Positions 12,727 through 24,600 are shown, numbered from the stretch's first letter. The stretch: DNA of 64,000 nt from Galbula dea (GCA_013399015.1 VWZX01004909.1:333336-397335); one strand, 5' to 3'. Numbers and translations are program-made. The notes: generated from the sequence alone by a model not told the origin.

Positions 12727-13618
12727 AGTGAATGTTAACACCCGAGCTGCTTGTGGAGTTCTTGAAATCAGTTCTCATCTGTGGAAGGCTTCTCCTTGCT
12801 GTTTTTCTCCCTGCAGGTACTGTAAGGAGACAGGACTAGCTCCCTTTGCTACTTAGGTTACATTTCTTTCTCCTGCCCACAGACTCCTTGAGACTTCTCT
12901 TTTCACCAGGTGAGCTGAAGAATCCTCAATGCAAGCATCTCTTGATGGTAGTCCCAAAAGAGACTTCTGTGTTGCTCTCGTTGGTGGGTATGTGGTGAAT
13001 CCAGGTGTTTCTATCCCTCTGAAATTCCTTTTTTTCCACAGCACGTTGGTTTAGGGCTTAATTAGCTACAAAACTTTGCTGCCTTACAGCCTGCCAGGGC
13101 TCTCAGCAGTGGTTTGTCAGAGGAAGTTGATGTAAGTGGCAGATGATGATTCTCAGGGGGAAAAGAAGGAAAACCTCACAGTGTAAGAGGGGGAAAAGCC
13201 CCATTTACATTCCCACAGAGAACACTCACTATCTGCTTTGGCCCCGTCTCTGCTAAGAAGATAATTCTGGCATTCAAACAATTGGAAAGAAAGCTCCAAA
13301 ATCAAACCCCCACCAACCTGAAAGTGGAATGATGCCTAAGCAGCCAGATCTCCTGGTCACTGCAGTCATTGCTGGAGGCTGATCCATGCCTACAGTGGGA
13401 CTCCTGCATTGTGAAGGCCAAGGGAGATGCTCGAGGCACCGCTGGGTTTGGGTCTTGTCTTTTTTTGTCCTCTCCTCCCAGGTTATAGACTAGTGGGAAA
13501 TCTGGATGTTCCCTAAGAGATCTCAGGGATTCACCTCATTCCTTCACTAGAATAAAGGCAATGTGTCTGTAGGTGTCTTTGAATGTTCTAGATGAACTTT
13601 GTTCATAACATACTTGTG

Positions 13619-13763
13619 GCTGCCCCATCCCTGGCAGGGTTCAAGGCCAGGCTGGATGTTGCCCTGGGCAACCTGGTCTAGTGGGTGGCATCCCTGCCTG
13701 TGGCAAGGGGGTTGGAACTAGATGATCTTTAAGGTCCCTTCCAACCTGGGCCATTCTATGATA
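13619..13763 (+). repeat. CR1 LINE 3' fragment
   Basis: Sense CR1 tail with AGGCTGGATG, GGGCAACCTGGTCTAGTGG, TTGGAACTAGATGATC, GGTCCCTTCCAACC and a terminal CATTCTATGATA. Confidence 0.9.
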
Positions 13764-14143
13764 CTTCATCTTCAGTGTCAGCTGGGTGGTGTTGAATAGA
13801 TGTGCCCTGTGGCTCAACACCACATCTTGCCATAGGGACCCATCTGAAGGAGCCATCAGCATCCCATCGACCTTGGATGCAACTCCCAGGTGAGCCAGCT
13901 GGGACATCAGAAGGGTTTGGTGAAAAGCAGAAACCAACTTTCTACTCACCAAGGGCTTGCAAGTGACTGTTGAGAAGAAACAGTCACTTTTCCTGGCATG
14001 CCTCTAGTCAGTGTGACCTTCAGAGTGTGAAAACCAGGGGCTGGTGGTGGCCTCTGTGGTGAAACCTTTGCACAAGAGGACTTCAGTTTGGTCACTGACA
14101 CAGGAACCATGAAAGTTGGCTTTCTGCTTTTTCTGACCTCATC

Positions 14144-14168
14144 TTTTTTTTTTTTTTTTGGGGGGGGG
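14144..14168 (+). repeat. T16G9 homopolymer junction
   Basis: Sixteen T followed by nine G, a low-complexity tract prone to length errors. Confidence 0.8.
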
Positions 14169-15263
14169 TGGGTTGGGTCAGGTTGAAAGGGGTCAGGCCC
14201 TCAAGATGGTGTGGAAATGGCTAGACAAAAGACATAAAGGCTTGAGGTGATGTAAGTGCTCAGCTCTAGCAGGCTGCCTGGGGAGGAATCGCCCCCTCAA
14301 TGTATGCAAAAAGCACCCAACGAAAGTTTGCTGTCGTGCTGCTGCAGCCTGTCGTGCAGACACCACAGTTGTGTTTTTGATCAGTGTTCTACTTCACAGA
14401 CGAGAAAGGGTGGTCCTAAACCATAGTATTTTTTTTTCTCCACCTTCAGGTGAAATGGCTGATTCCCAGAAACCCTGAGTAACACAGTCAGCAAAGCTCC
14501 TGGGGTTAGTATCTCTTACTCCTGTGAAGGCTTCTTTGCAAGGAAGGACCAACTGTGCCCATAGGGGTCTGTCTCTCAGCACCTCCTCAAGCATTTGGAC
14601 AACTGGAGATGGTTTTCTCACTGGGTTCTTGCTGCACAAAGGCAGCAACCACCCAGTCAGCCACGTGGTTTCCCACCTAGCTACTGCCTGGGGGTTTTAG
14701 GATTGACTTTGTCTTCCCTCAAAGATTTCTGGTTGTCTAAGTCATTTACCTGCCTAGATTTCTTTGAACAAGAACAACTATTTACTTATTTATTTGAATA
14801 TCTTCTCCAGCATTTGAGAAAGATGATTTTCTTTCCCCCCTTCCTCAAAGGGCTTGATCTCATGCAGATCAAATCTGCATGTTTCAGACCAGCCCAGAAT
14901 GTGCTGACTTAAAAACTGCTCAAGAGAGAAGGCATCAGAAGTGTTCATTTTATAGTGATGGACCTGAAGATGAAATGGCAATTGGTGCCCTGAGTACCAC
15001 ACAGCCCTGCCCCTAGGGATCAAACCGGGAGTTCTTTAGGAAGCTTTTCAGATGCCATTTGATAAAGCTGTGATTGCTTGTCTGGATTGATGGTCGCAGG
15101 TCACCTCCGATCTCTTTTCATGTTTTGAAGGTGTCCTAACTGGTGACTTGAGCAGATTTGGGCTGAACACTGCCAATTCTTTATTTCAGGTGTGTTACAA
15201 ACCTGGTATCTACCTAAAAGCTCCTGGGCTTCTCACTAGGTGATAATTACATTTAAATTTCAG

Positions 15264-15412
15264 AAGATGGCGTTGAAGATTTGCAGTTCCTATCCCAAGC
15301 CCTGCGGGTACCCAGTGACTGCGCTCTCGATCTGATCCGTTACAGCAGAAAGGATGTGGATGGATGTGTGCTGGAGACGTTACAACAGAACAACAACAAG
15401 AGAAGCATCCTG
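15264..15412 (+). CDS. Orphan exon-like ORF, gene not recognised
   Basis: A 149-nt segment bounded by an acceptor (ATTTAAATTTCAG) and a donor-like GTATGA. It begins with 2 nt of a codon and then gives 49 codons with no stop. The product contains VEDLQFLSQALRVPSD, ALDLIRYSRKDVDG and VLETLQQN, an amphipathic-helix pattern loosely like a death-fold or UBA-type helical domain. If read through the donor it ends after one more residue (Val) at TGA 15416-15418, giving a C-terminus SILV, so it could also be a terminal exon. The phase does not join DUSP22 exon 9061 or the IRF4 frame. No partner exon was found nearby. It lies about 1 kb upstream of IRF4 exon 1. Coding status is inference. Confidence 0.35.
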
Positions 15413-16020
15413 GTATGACACACGTGTTTGAAACCCGAAAGGCGGCGAGAAAGAGTTTGGGGCGAGCCTCGTTCCTCGCTCCTTCATCCCACCACGTTAG
15501 GGTAGAGGACAAGGCAAGCAGGGAAGGGAGAATTAACTGGTTCTCCGGCATTATCACCAGGTCCGGTCCCGGGGCAGCATCCCCCGAGCTCAGTGGGACA
15601 GGAGATGCTCTCCAGGCTCTGGCTGCTGCCACCTCACCAGGGGCTTGCTGCCTGCGGGACCCAGCACCACTGCTTGTCCCTCTCACTGTCCCCCCCCCCA
15701 CACACACTTTACTGGCTGCCAGGGGAGACCTCGAGTTCCAAACCCACCGGTTCTCCCTCTCTCCGGGGTGGGTGTTTCTGTCTTGCTCTGTGATCCTGGC
15801 GTGGTGGGATAGGCATAGCTGGGACAGAGAATAGGGATTGCGGGCAGGGGCTACCACCCCATGCTGGGTGTGGATGGGTGGGTGAGTGATGGATGGATGG
15901 ATGCACGCCCCCCCCACCGCCTCCCCAATCATCCCAGGGAGCCCGACCGGCGCCGTCTCGCCACCGTTTCTGGTGGGTGTAGCTCTCTGGGTCTTTTACA
16001 GTAAAAGGCTACTATAGGTA

Positions 16021-16030
16021 GGAGTTTCCC
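16021..16030 (-). promoter_or_regulatory. IRF4: Rel/NF-kappaB site GGGAAACTCC upstream of IRF4
   Basis: On the minus strand the bases read GGGAAACTCC, preceded by a further G, matching GGGRNWYYCC in the form favoured by c-Rel. It is about 230 bp upstream of the TATA box. IRF4 induction by c-Rel through promoter kappaB elements is established in mouse and human lymphocytes; use of this site in the bird is inferred. Confidence 0.45.
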
Positions 16031-16250
16031 CAAGCTATTTCTGTAGACGTGTCTGGCTGTAGAGCTAGTAGAGAAAAAAAAAAAAAAACCAGCGAGGCCG
16101 CATCCCCCCCGTGTTTACCAGCAATGGGCATGTGTCAGTGCCTCAGATGTTTTCCAGTCCCCGCTCCCCTCCGTCAGCCCCACCCCCGGCCCGGGGACCG
16201 CCTCTACCCCCCCTCCTCTTCCTCTCCTGGCCCATATAACCCTCCCATCA

Positions 16251-16257
16251 TATAAAG
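16251..16257 (+). promoter_or_regulatory. IRF4: TATA box of IRF4
   Basis: TATAAAG about 25-30 bp before the GC-rich start of presumed exon 1. A second weaker ATATAA lies at 16234-16239. Confidence 0.6.
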
Positions 16258-16280
16258 AAACTTCCCGGTGCCACCGGCCC

Positions 16281-16336
16281 CACTTGCGGTGTGCCCGGTC
16301 CCAGCAGCCGCCCGAGCTCCCAGCGCCGCGGCACAG
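16281..16336 (+). other. IRF4: IRF4 non-coding exon 1 (start approximate)
   Basis: The GC-rich segment downstream of the TATA box ends at CACAG followed by GTAAGT, a consensus donor. This matches the known untranslated first exon of vertebrate IRF4. The 5' end is placed by distance from the TATA box only. Confidence 0.6.
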
Positions 16337-16814
16337 GTAAGTCCCCAGCGGGACCCCACCCTGGACCGACTCCCCCAGGACCGACCCCTTGGGATCCTTT
16401 TGAGATCCTCCTCCGGGACCCTCCGTGCATAACCGACCCCCTGGGACCCTTCTGAGAACCTCCCCGGGGCCGACCCCGCAGGAACTGTCGGGCTGGGGAT
16501 GGAGGTGGGTTGGGTGTTGTGGGCACCTTAGCTTTCATCTCCTCTGGATTCTCCTGGTGCTTTCAGCACTGGAATGAGCCGTTTGGTTTTCATTTCTCTG
16601 GATTTCTTTTTTTTTTTGACTAAAAAATTACTTTCCCCCTAATTTAAAGCAAAAAATCCCCTAACACCTGTCCCGAGGTGATGCACGCACCGACCCTGGA
16701 GCCCTCTGCCCTGGGGAGGGTTATGGGATAGGATGGGGAGATCTGCTTCATGGTCTGCCTAAAGCGGGAAAAGGACTTTCTGGGGTTTTTGTATGGGCTC
16801 TGTTGAAGCAGATA

Positions 16815-16985
16815 GTTCGGGAGCCCTGGCCCAGGCTGCCCAGAGTGGTTGTGGAGTCTCCTTCTCTGGAGAGATTCCAAACCCACCTGGAGGTGATCCT
16901 GGGCAACTTGCTGCTTGTGATCCTGCTTTAGCAGGGGGGTTGGACTGGATGATCTCTAGAGGTCCCTTCCAGCCCCATCCATGCT
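16815..16985 (+). repeat. CR1 LINE 3' fragment, IRF4 intron 1
   Basis: Sense CR1 tail: CCCTGGCCCAGGCTGCCCAG, GTGGAGTCTCCTTCTCTGG, GGGGGTTGGACTGGATGATC and GGTCCCTTCCAGCC. Confidence 0.92.
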
Positions 16986-17195
16986 GGGACTTGGTGACCA
17001 GCAGTCCCAGCTACCCCTCCACATCATGCCCAGGGTTGAAACTGGAGACCAGATTTGGTGTTCAGGAGGATGCTGCTGCCTGAAGAGGGGTGTGAGGGGT
17101 GCAGAGCTGCCCATGGGCACTTATCTGACAAGGGTGTCTGAAAGTGTCCCTGTGTGTGCAGGCAAAGTCTGTGGGTGAGGAGCCACTGTTTTATT

Positions 17196-17420
17196 ATGAT
17201 CGTAGAAATGTTTTGGTTGGAGGAGACCTTGAAGATCACCAAGTCCAACTGTTGACCAGCGCTGCCAGGTCACCACTGAACTGTGTCCCTCAGCACCACA
17301 TCCATTAATCTCTCTATTGGCTGTCATGAGGGTGGAGGGAAAAAAAACCTCTACCAAACAAAACTTTTGGGGACATTCCAGCACTTTTTCAGACTGTGGA
17401 GATAAACCTGATGCCAGGTC
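17196..17420 (-). repeat. CR1 LINE fragment, IRF4 intron 1
   Basis: Antisense CR1 tail: ATCGTAGAAATG, TTGGTTGGAGGAGACCTTGA, AGATCACCAAGTCCAACTG, then CR1-like text to roughly 17420. The inner end is uncertain. Confidence 0.75.
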
Positions 17421-17754
17421 CCCATCACTGCTGTTGGTGACCTCACTTTAGGGCCTTTCCAGTGGATGCCTGTCGCTCGGAGCCTCACCAGTCCCAGTGT
17501 GTAGCCAGGGCTCTGTTGGGCTAGTTGCAAGCCCTGCATCCCTGAAGACAGGAGCCTCCTGCCAGGCTCCTCTGTAGGTTGGTGTCTTTCTACTTTTAGG
17601 TATTTGCAATGTCTAGATTTGGATGTTACTATCTAAACGTGGTGGGAGCAGTTGGAGAGGGAGGTGTGTGGAGGGTTTATCGTGTTCCAACGTGTCTTGC
17701 TTGAGTGAGCTTGTGAAAACTGCTTGGATGCTCTACTTAGATGCTGTGTAGATG

Positions 17755-17885
17755 AACAGGCTGTCCAGAGCACTGCAGTGGAGTCACCATCCCTGGAGGC
17801 GTGGTGCTGAGGGACATGGTTTAGTGGTGACCTGGGGCTTGATGCTCTTGGAGGTCTTTTCCAATCTTAACGATTCTAAATCATA
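17755..17885 (+). repeat. CR1 LINE 3' fragment, IRF4 intron 1
   Basis: Sense CR1 tail: GTGGAGTCACCATCCCTGGA, GAGGGACATGGTTTAGTGG and CTTGGAGGTCTTTTCCAATC, ending in ATTCTAAATCATAAG. Confidence 0.88.
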
Positions 17886-18380
17886 AGTGTGTGTGAAACC
17901 CTCCAAATTGTGAGCCTGTGGCTAGCACTACGTATGTGCCCTGCCATGTGCAAACACTTTATGCCATTTTTGTTCTTCTTTTTTGGTTAAAAAGTAAGTA
18001 AAAACCCAGCTCTGAGCTCCTGAGAGCAGGACACGGGGTTTGTGCCTCCAGTCACAGGCAGTGACAATCTCAACACCCCCGTGGATGTTCATGCAAAGCA
18101 GCGTCGGGACAGGGGGAAGTCTGTCAGGGTCTGCAGCACGAGTGGTGCCTGGGGAGGGCTGGGGGAGGCTGTGTCTGGCTTCCTGAGGCTCTGTACCGTG
18201 TTTCCCCAGCCTCCCAGGGCCCGCCTGCACCCCAAAGCTGGTGTTTGATGTCATACATGTGACCCTGGGGGCTGGGGACCGCTGGTGGGACTCTACCTGG
18301 AGACTTCGGCCAGGTTCTGACCTTTAGGTTTCCCTCTTCCCCCATCCTGCCCCTGTACTCCCGTGTCCCTCCCCCAACAG

Positions 18381-18669
18381 AGAGCCGGTGCTTGGGTGTG
18401 TGCGGAGAGGTGGGCTCAGAGAGGAACCCCAGAACCACCCCCAGCCAACCCAGGACACGTGTGGCATGAACCTGGAGCCGGGGGAGTGCGGGATGAACTC
18501 GGTGAGCTGCGGCAACGGGAAGCTGAGGCAGTGGCTGATCGACCAGATAGACAGCGGCAAGTACCCCGGCTTGGTGTGGGAGAACGACGAGAAGAGCATC
18601 TTCCGCATCCCCTGGAAGCACGCGGGCAAGCAGGACTACAACCGGGAGGAGGACGCTGCCCTCTTCAAG
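18381..18669 (+). CDS. IRF4: IRF4 exon 2: 5'UTR plus start codon and first half of DBD
   Basis: Acceptor TCCCCCAACAG, 85 nt of leader, ATG at 18466, then 68 codons to ALFK and donor GTTAGG. It carries the first three DBD tryptophans (GKLRQW, GLVW, FRIPW). The leader is open in frame back to 18382 but contains no in-frame ATG, so 18466 is the first ATG. Confidence 0.97.
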
Positions 18670-21600
18670 GTTAGGGCCTGTGGGACGTGGGGTGGATGCT
18701 TGGAGGTTCTGTGGTGGCTCCTCACCACCTTGTCCTCTGGGCTGGGTGGCCCTGGCACTGCCCTGCTGTCCCCTGGGGTTTGTGGGATGGGACCACCTGC
18801 CCTTTCCCTCTTCTCTGTGTGGAATTAAATGCATGTGGGATTGCAGAACATCTCTTTCCAGACTCCTCTTGGGAGTATTTTCTCCCCTTTCTGGTGTCTG
18901 CTGAACTGTTTTTCTTACCTTACCGTGGTGCCATGGTGGCTCTTTGTCAGCCTAAACCTACAGGGAGTAAATTCATGTACATAGAAGCACACACGTTGCT
19001 GCTGTTTCAAGCATTGTGGACTTGAACCTTGTAGTTAATTCTTTTTCTTTTCTCTTTTTCTTTTATATTTTTTTTTCCTTTGGTTCTTTTGATTATCTGA
19101 AATGTTTCCAGGCTTGGGCTCTTTTTAAAGGGAAGTTCAGAGAGGGCATTGATAAACCAGATCCCCCTACCTGGAAGACAAGATTAAGGTGTGCTTTGAA
19201 CAAGAGCAACGACTTTGAAGAACTGGTGGAGAGGAGCCAGCTGGATATCTCAGATCCCTATAAAGTGTACAGGATAGTGCCAGAAGGAGCTAAAAAAGGT
19301 AAAAAGCATCTCAGATTCCCTGTGGGAAAGAGTGTGACTATGTTCCATTGCAAGCAGAGGAGGACTGCAGTCTGCTTTTCTGGGGTGGCCCCATAGTCTT
19401 TTTAGGTCTTCTAAGGAGCCAAAATGCAAGGCTGAAGTGCAGCTTGTTCTGATGACTTCAGAGGCTGCCTCTAGGGGAGGGATGTCTGAGTCAAGGTGGT
19501 GGGAGAGAGACCATGCAGGAGATGCAGACAGGCTGCCCAGCTCTGGGTGACCCTGCTTTAGCAGGGAGGTTGGACTTAAGTGATCCACAGAGGTCCCTTC
19601 CAACCCCTACCACCCTGGGATTCTACCTTCAGTATGTGCTCATTTCAGACTTCCTTAAGCTGTGGTTGACATAATTTATTTTCATCCCTCTGGTGATCAT
19701 AGGTGCCAAACAGATCAGCATGGAGGAGCAGCCTTTAATGATGAACCATCCCTTCCCAATAACATCTCCTTACACTTCGCTACCATCTCAGGTACGACCT
19801 CGCTCGGTGCTTGCACGCTGAGCAGCGCCATTCCTGCGCTGTCTCTCTCTGCTGGCCTGGCTCCCTGGGGAGAAACTTTTACTATGAGAATGGAGAATTT
19901 GAGAAGCAACTTTGCTAATGTCATATGAGGCCACAGGGCAGTTGATGTCCCTTGGTGGTGTTTAATCCCTGAGTAACAGCTCTGTTGTGTTGGGCGATAG
20001 ATCCTAGCACACTGCCCTTCTCCTGGTGCCAGAATGCATGCACCCAACGAAGCCTTGCTCTTCCAAGCAGACATTTTCCAGCCATCCTTTGACTGCCTTT
20101 TGTTATTCCCACCCTGCTTCTTATTTACACCAGTGGCGAGAAGTTCATTTGAAAGCCTCATTGGTGGTGGTGGCCAAGTGCCATCTGCGTAGCCTGGGCA
20201 AATGCTTAGACCTCCGTGGGCTTTGGCAGGGAAAATGGAGATGCTGAGATGTGAGAGCTGATGTCCTGCAGCACGTTGGTTGTGACAGCTGCTGAGTGAC
20301 AAAATTGATCTCCTTAAATTGAATAGGTACCCAACTACATGGTGCCTCATGAACGGAACTGGAGGGAGTTTGCCCCGGAGCAGCCCCATCCTGACATCCC
20401 CTACCAGTGTGCCAGCGTCCCCTTCACAGCTCGCAGCCACCACTGGCAAGGGCCAGGCTGTGAAAATGGTAAGGTGCTCCCATTTTGGGTTGCTTGCTGA
20501 GCTCTTGGTCACCTAGAAGAGCTGAGTGTTTCAGGTTTCTTCTCGATGGCTTTGATGGGAATCAGCAGAAGTGGCCAAAGAATAGTGCTGGGCTCCCTTC
20601 AAAGAGGGTTACAGGGCCCCTGGCAAGAGCCCTTTGTCCTCAGGGCAAACCATACATATGGTGTGTGGGCTCTGCAGTCCTCTGAGCTGGCACAAGCCAG
20701 CCCGCAAAAGTCCTCAGCTGTCCCAAAAGTCCTGAGCAATAAGAAGGCAACCAACTCCCCCCACCCCCCAAACCCAAAAATCCCAAATGAGAACATGTGT
20801 TCCTTAGCTCTGCTGAGTTTGGACCTTCTGAGGCACAGAAGGCATCAGGGAGGTTGTTCCCTCCAGCCTTGTGGGTTGGAATGGTATTGATGTCCCTAGA
20901 GGAAAGATGGAGTTATGACTTTATTTTAGTGCTGTGGCAATGGGACAACTTGTCATGGATTGAGTCTCTCTTGGGGCTGGTGCAGCAGAAACAGAATAAA
21001 GGGATGTTGCCTTCCCTGAAGATCTCCCAGGACCAGAGCCTGACATAATCATGGCTCTCCAAGCTTGGCATCCTTTGGAAAAAGCCTGAATTGTGAAAAG
21101 TGTCAAAGCTGAAGCCTGAGGGAGATAAAACACAGCAGAAAGGCAACCATGTGTTGTAGAGCCTCAAAGGATAACTCACCTGAGGGCACAAACGTTTGCT
21201 TCATGAGGAGAAGCACCCGGTTCAGGAGAGGGCAGGAGAAGGTGGGAAGGGAGAAGGACCTCCTCAGAGCAGAGACATTGTCAGAGGACAGCTCTCCAGT
21301 GCTTTTGCAGCAGGGGCTGCTAAAAAGAAAATGGTCAGTGCAGTACAGCTTCTGCTGGCCTCATGTTGGGATTATGAGGCAGAATCCTTTAGTTGAGCTA
21401 TTTGCTAATAAAAACAGGTTAAAAAGGAGAGGTGGCAAGGTGATGAGCTCTGGCCTGAGGGACATCCTCTGCAACACTGGAGCAGGTGGTTCGATGCTTT
21501 GCTGGATCTGGATGTAGTTGTTAGGGTCAGGTTTTGGGTTTCTCCTTGGGCTCTAAAAGGTGTCCAGAGATGGGAGTGGTTTGTCTGCAACGCTCCAGCT

Positions 21601-24600
21601 TCTGGTGGGTTCTGCCATGGGGAAGGGTAGTGTGTGCTTGTCTGCAGGACACTCAACATCATCCTCCAAAGGCTTTTGTTGGCATGAAGAAAGAGAGGAG
21701 AGCATCAGTTCCCATGTTGTAATCCACTTACACTGGAAGGCATCTCTTGGAGCATCCTAACTGAGGTCCTGGCAATCAAACCTTCCTTATCTCCTGCTGC
21801 ACCAGTTTCTTGCTCTACCTTGAAAGCAGTGCTAATTCCAGCTTCCTTGTTATCCCTGTCTTCAGCAGAATTCCTTCTCACAGGGAACTTTTGAGAGCAC
21901 TGCAGTCTAGTTAAAAATGGAAATGATTTCTGGAGTAGAGTGACACTTGAGGACTAAGGGGAATCGTGAAGTGCTAAGGGAATACTTCCTGCAGCCCCAA
22001 CTAAAAGCAGAGTCCAAAGCACAGCTGGAGAAGGTTGGCACAGTTGCCATACCTGAGAAATAGGATCTGTGCAAGGAGAAAGGGGCAAGAGAGAGAGTTC
22101 CTGGTAGGGCTCAGGAAAAGTCACTTCTGCATGGCTGGGAGCTCTGCCTGAGCTTTCTTTCAGGATGCAGGGAGTTGCCACTGACTTTTGTTTGTGAAAA
22201 CAGGTTGTCAGGTGACAGGAACCTTTTATGCTTGTGCCCCTCCTGAGTCCCAGACTCCTGGCATCCCGATTGAGCCAAGCATAAGGTCTGGCGAAGCCCT
22301 CGCCCTGTCAGGTAAGGTCTAAAACCCCCTCTTGGGCTTCTTGGGGAGGGTGATGAGATTGATGTGCCCTGGCACCATCCCTCCTTTGTATTGACAGGAG
22401 GAAAAAAAAAAAAAAGAGGAAAGACAAAAAGAATTCAGTGCATGGGCTTAAGCCTCTCTTTTCCAGGACACTTAAGCACTTGTAGCCCCAGCTCCAAGGG
22501 GTGGAGGTGGTTCAAGTTGATGGGAGTGCTTCACCATCTCATGGTTTTCATGTTGAGTCTTCAGGGAGTCACCAAATCAGAGGAGTCTGGAAAATTTGGG
22601 GAGGATTGGTGACTTTTAGTTCAGTTTTCCCATTGGAAGAGGCCCCCCCAAAAGCTGCTGGTACCTGAGAGTACCTTGTTATCCTCCTGCTGGTCCATCT
22701 CATCTGGCTTTGCTCTGCTTTGTGGTCCCTGGTGACAAAAAAAAAGGCATTTGGGGCAGAAAAGAGAAGTTATTTCAGAGAAGTTATTTCAGCCAGGAGG
22801 TGCAGGGTGGGGGTGTGGAATTCCTGAATGATTCTGGGAAGTGGTGTGGAAATGGGCTTGCCGCAGACTTCATGGAGCAGCCTCCAAGGTGGTGCTCAGC
22901 AGGGATGTTCTTCTGGTTCAGGGTCTGTGTGGGTCTAGAGAGGTCTGTGTTGGTGTGGATCTCCCTGTATAAGTAGATAAACACACACACATGCTTTAGA
23001 TAGATGTATATAAAGTTAATACTTAGAGAATATATTTTAATATCTATTTTATGTTATTATGCTATAGATGTTATTATGTTACATATATTATTATGTTACG
23101 TATATTATGCTATATATATTATGCTATATATATTATTATGCTATATATTAAATTACTTCTGTATAATAGAAATGCTTATAGATAATATATGTATATATAA
23201 TATCTGTGTATATAATATAAATACTTCTATATACACAATATTTGTCTTTATGTCTGTATCTTTATTTTATATATGCACATCTCTACATTTTCAGTGCTGT
23301 GTGAGCTCTCAGAGGTGATTCAGGTTGACCAGGTGGCCCTTTGAAAGCCACACCAGTGATTTTGGGTGCAGCCCAGCTGGAGCTTCAGGCAGCTGAGTGG
23401 AGGTTTTTCAGGTCCCCCTGAGCAGAAACCTCCTTTATGCAAAGATCAGGGGAGAAAGGCAGCTGTGCTACTTCCTGATGAAATCTGAGGAAGTGAAGGG
23501 AGCTGGTGGCTTGAATTGTGATGGGACCTTGGAAAATGTGACCAATAACAACTTTTTCTGTGCAGACTTTTCCTTTTAAATGGAAATGTAGAGTTTGCAG
23601 GTTGTTGGTTTCCTCATCTGTAGCCATTAACTGAAAGCAGGCAGTGCTACTGCAGCCATGTCCCAAGAGATTTACCATTTCTTTATTATCTTTTGATATG
23701 ATTTTTGCTAATATGAGCCTGTCTTCTAGGTGGTGGTGACCACCAGGCTAAGAGGTCTCATCCAAACTTGTCTCTTGGTCTTAGGACAGATCTGAAAGAG
23801 AAGGAACAGGCTTCCCATTGCCAGTGGTGGAGTCGCTATCCCTGGAGGGGTTCAAAACAACATGTAGATGTTGTGTTGAGGGCCATGGTTTAGTGGCATG
23901 GTGGTGATAGGTTGATGGTTGGACTCGATGATCTTAGAGGTCTCTTCTAACCTTCATGATTCAGTGTTTCTGTGATGTGTCACAGTGATGCTTCTTGTTG
24001 TTGTTGTCTTCTCCTTGCAGACTGTCGACTCCACATCTGCCTATACTACCGTGAAATCCTGGTGAAGGAGGTGACAACTTCTAGTCCTGAAGGCTGTAGG
24101 ATATCCCATGGCCAAAGTTATGAGGTCAGCAGCCTGGAGCAAGTGCTCTTCCCTTATCCAGAGGATAATGGCCAGAGGAAGAACATAGAGAAACTCCTGA
24201 GCCACCTGGAACGAGGAGTAATCCTGTGGATGGCACCCGATGGCCTCTATGCTAAGAGACTTTGCCAGAGCAGGATCTACTGGGATGGACCTCTGGCCCT
24301 CTGCAGTGACCGACCCAACAAGCTGGAGAGGGACCAAACCTGCAAGCTCTTTGATACCCAGCAGTTTTTAGCAGGTAATTCCCTCTGTCCCACACCTAGA
24401 GATGTCACCTGGTGGCTTTCCACGTCAGCTTTAAGAGAGGGCTCTGAGGGGTGGCAGCAAGGGTTGTTCCTTGCTTCTGAGCAGGCAGAGACAGGGAGTA
24501 GTTGGCTTCTGAGTTGTTTATGCCACTGAGCAAACCAGCAGGAGGGATCTGATGCTCAGCTGGTGACACCCCAAACCCCACAGCTCTTTAAGAAGCAGCA

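Larger units (their letters stand above)
9247..12745 (+). other. DUSP22: DUSP22 3'UTR (inferred)
   Basis: About 3.5 kb between the DUSP22 stop and the first convincing poly(A) signal, AATAAA at 12721-12726. It contains TG-rich microsatellite patches near 9393-9420 and 10205-10315, and a CR1 fragment at about 11240-11400. No other coding exon was recognised. The UTR extent is inferred, and a shorter one is possible. Confidence 0.55.
12746..15263. other. Intergenic DUSP22-IRF4 region
   Basis: About 2.5 kb without a recognised gene. Contains a CR1 copy (13619-13763) and a T16G9 homopolymer junction (14144-14168). Open frames here look like chance. Confidence 0.6.
15420..16500 (+). promoter_or_regulatory. 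IRF4: CpG-rich promoter region of IRF4
   Basis: GC- and CpG-rich block ending around IRF4 exon 1, in contrast to its flanks. It includes a (GGAT)n-like patch near 15885-15902, C-rich tracts near 15690-15700 and 15907-15916, an A16 tract at 16074-16089, a kappaB site at 16021-16030 and a TATA box at 16251. Confidence 0.7.

Noticed and set aside
13087..13130. Small exon-like piece between TTACAG and GTAAGT
   Set aside because: None of its frames joins in phase with the orphan ORF at 15264, and no family was recognised.
15210..15932. 240-codon minus-strand open frame
   Set aside because: It overlaps the CpG island and the plus-strand orphan exon; GC richness keeps frames open. No recognisable protein.
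18382..18465. In-frame N-terminal extension of IRF4
   Set aside because: The leader is open in frame but has no ATG, and IRF4 orthologues start at the MNLE methionine.
18124..18834. 236-codon minus-strand open frame over IRF4 exon 2
   Set aside because: Shadow of the IRF4 DNA-binding-domain exon and flanking GC-rich intron.
19715..20512. 265-codon minus-strand open frame
   Set aside because: It is the complement of IRF4 exons 4 and 5 and the intron between them. The real coding signal is on the plus strand.
23004..23318. Ile/Tyr-rich open frame
   Set aside because: It lies in the AT-rich repeat of IRF4 intron 6.
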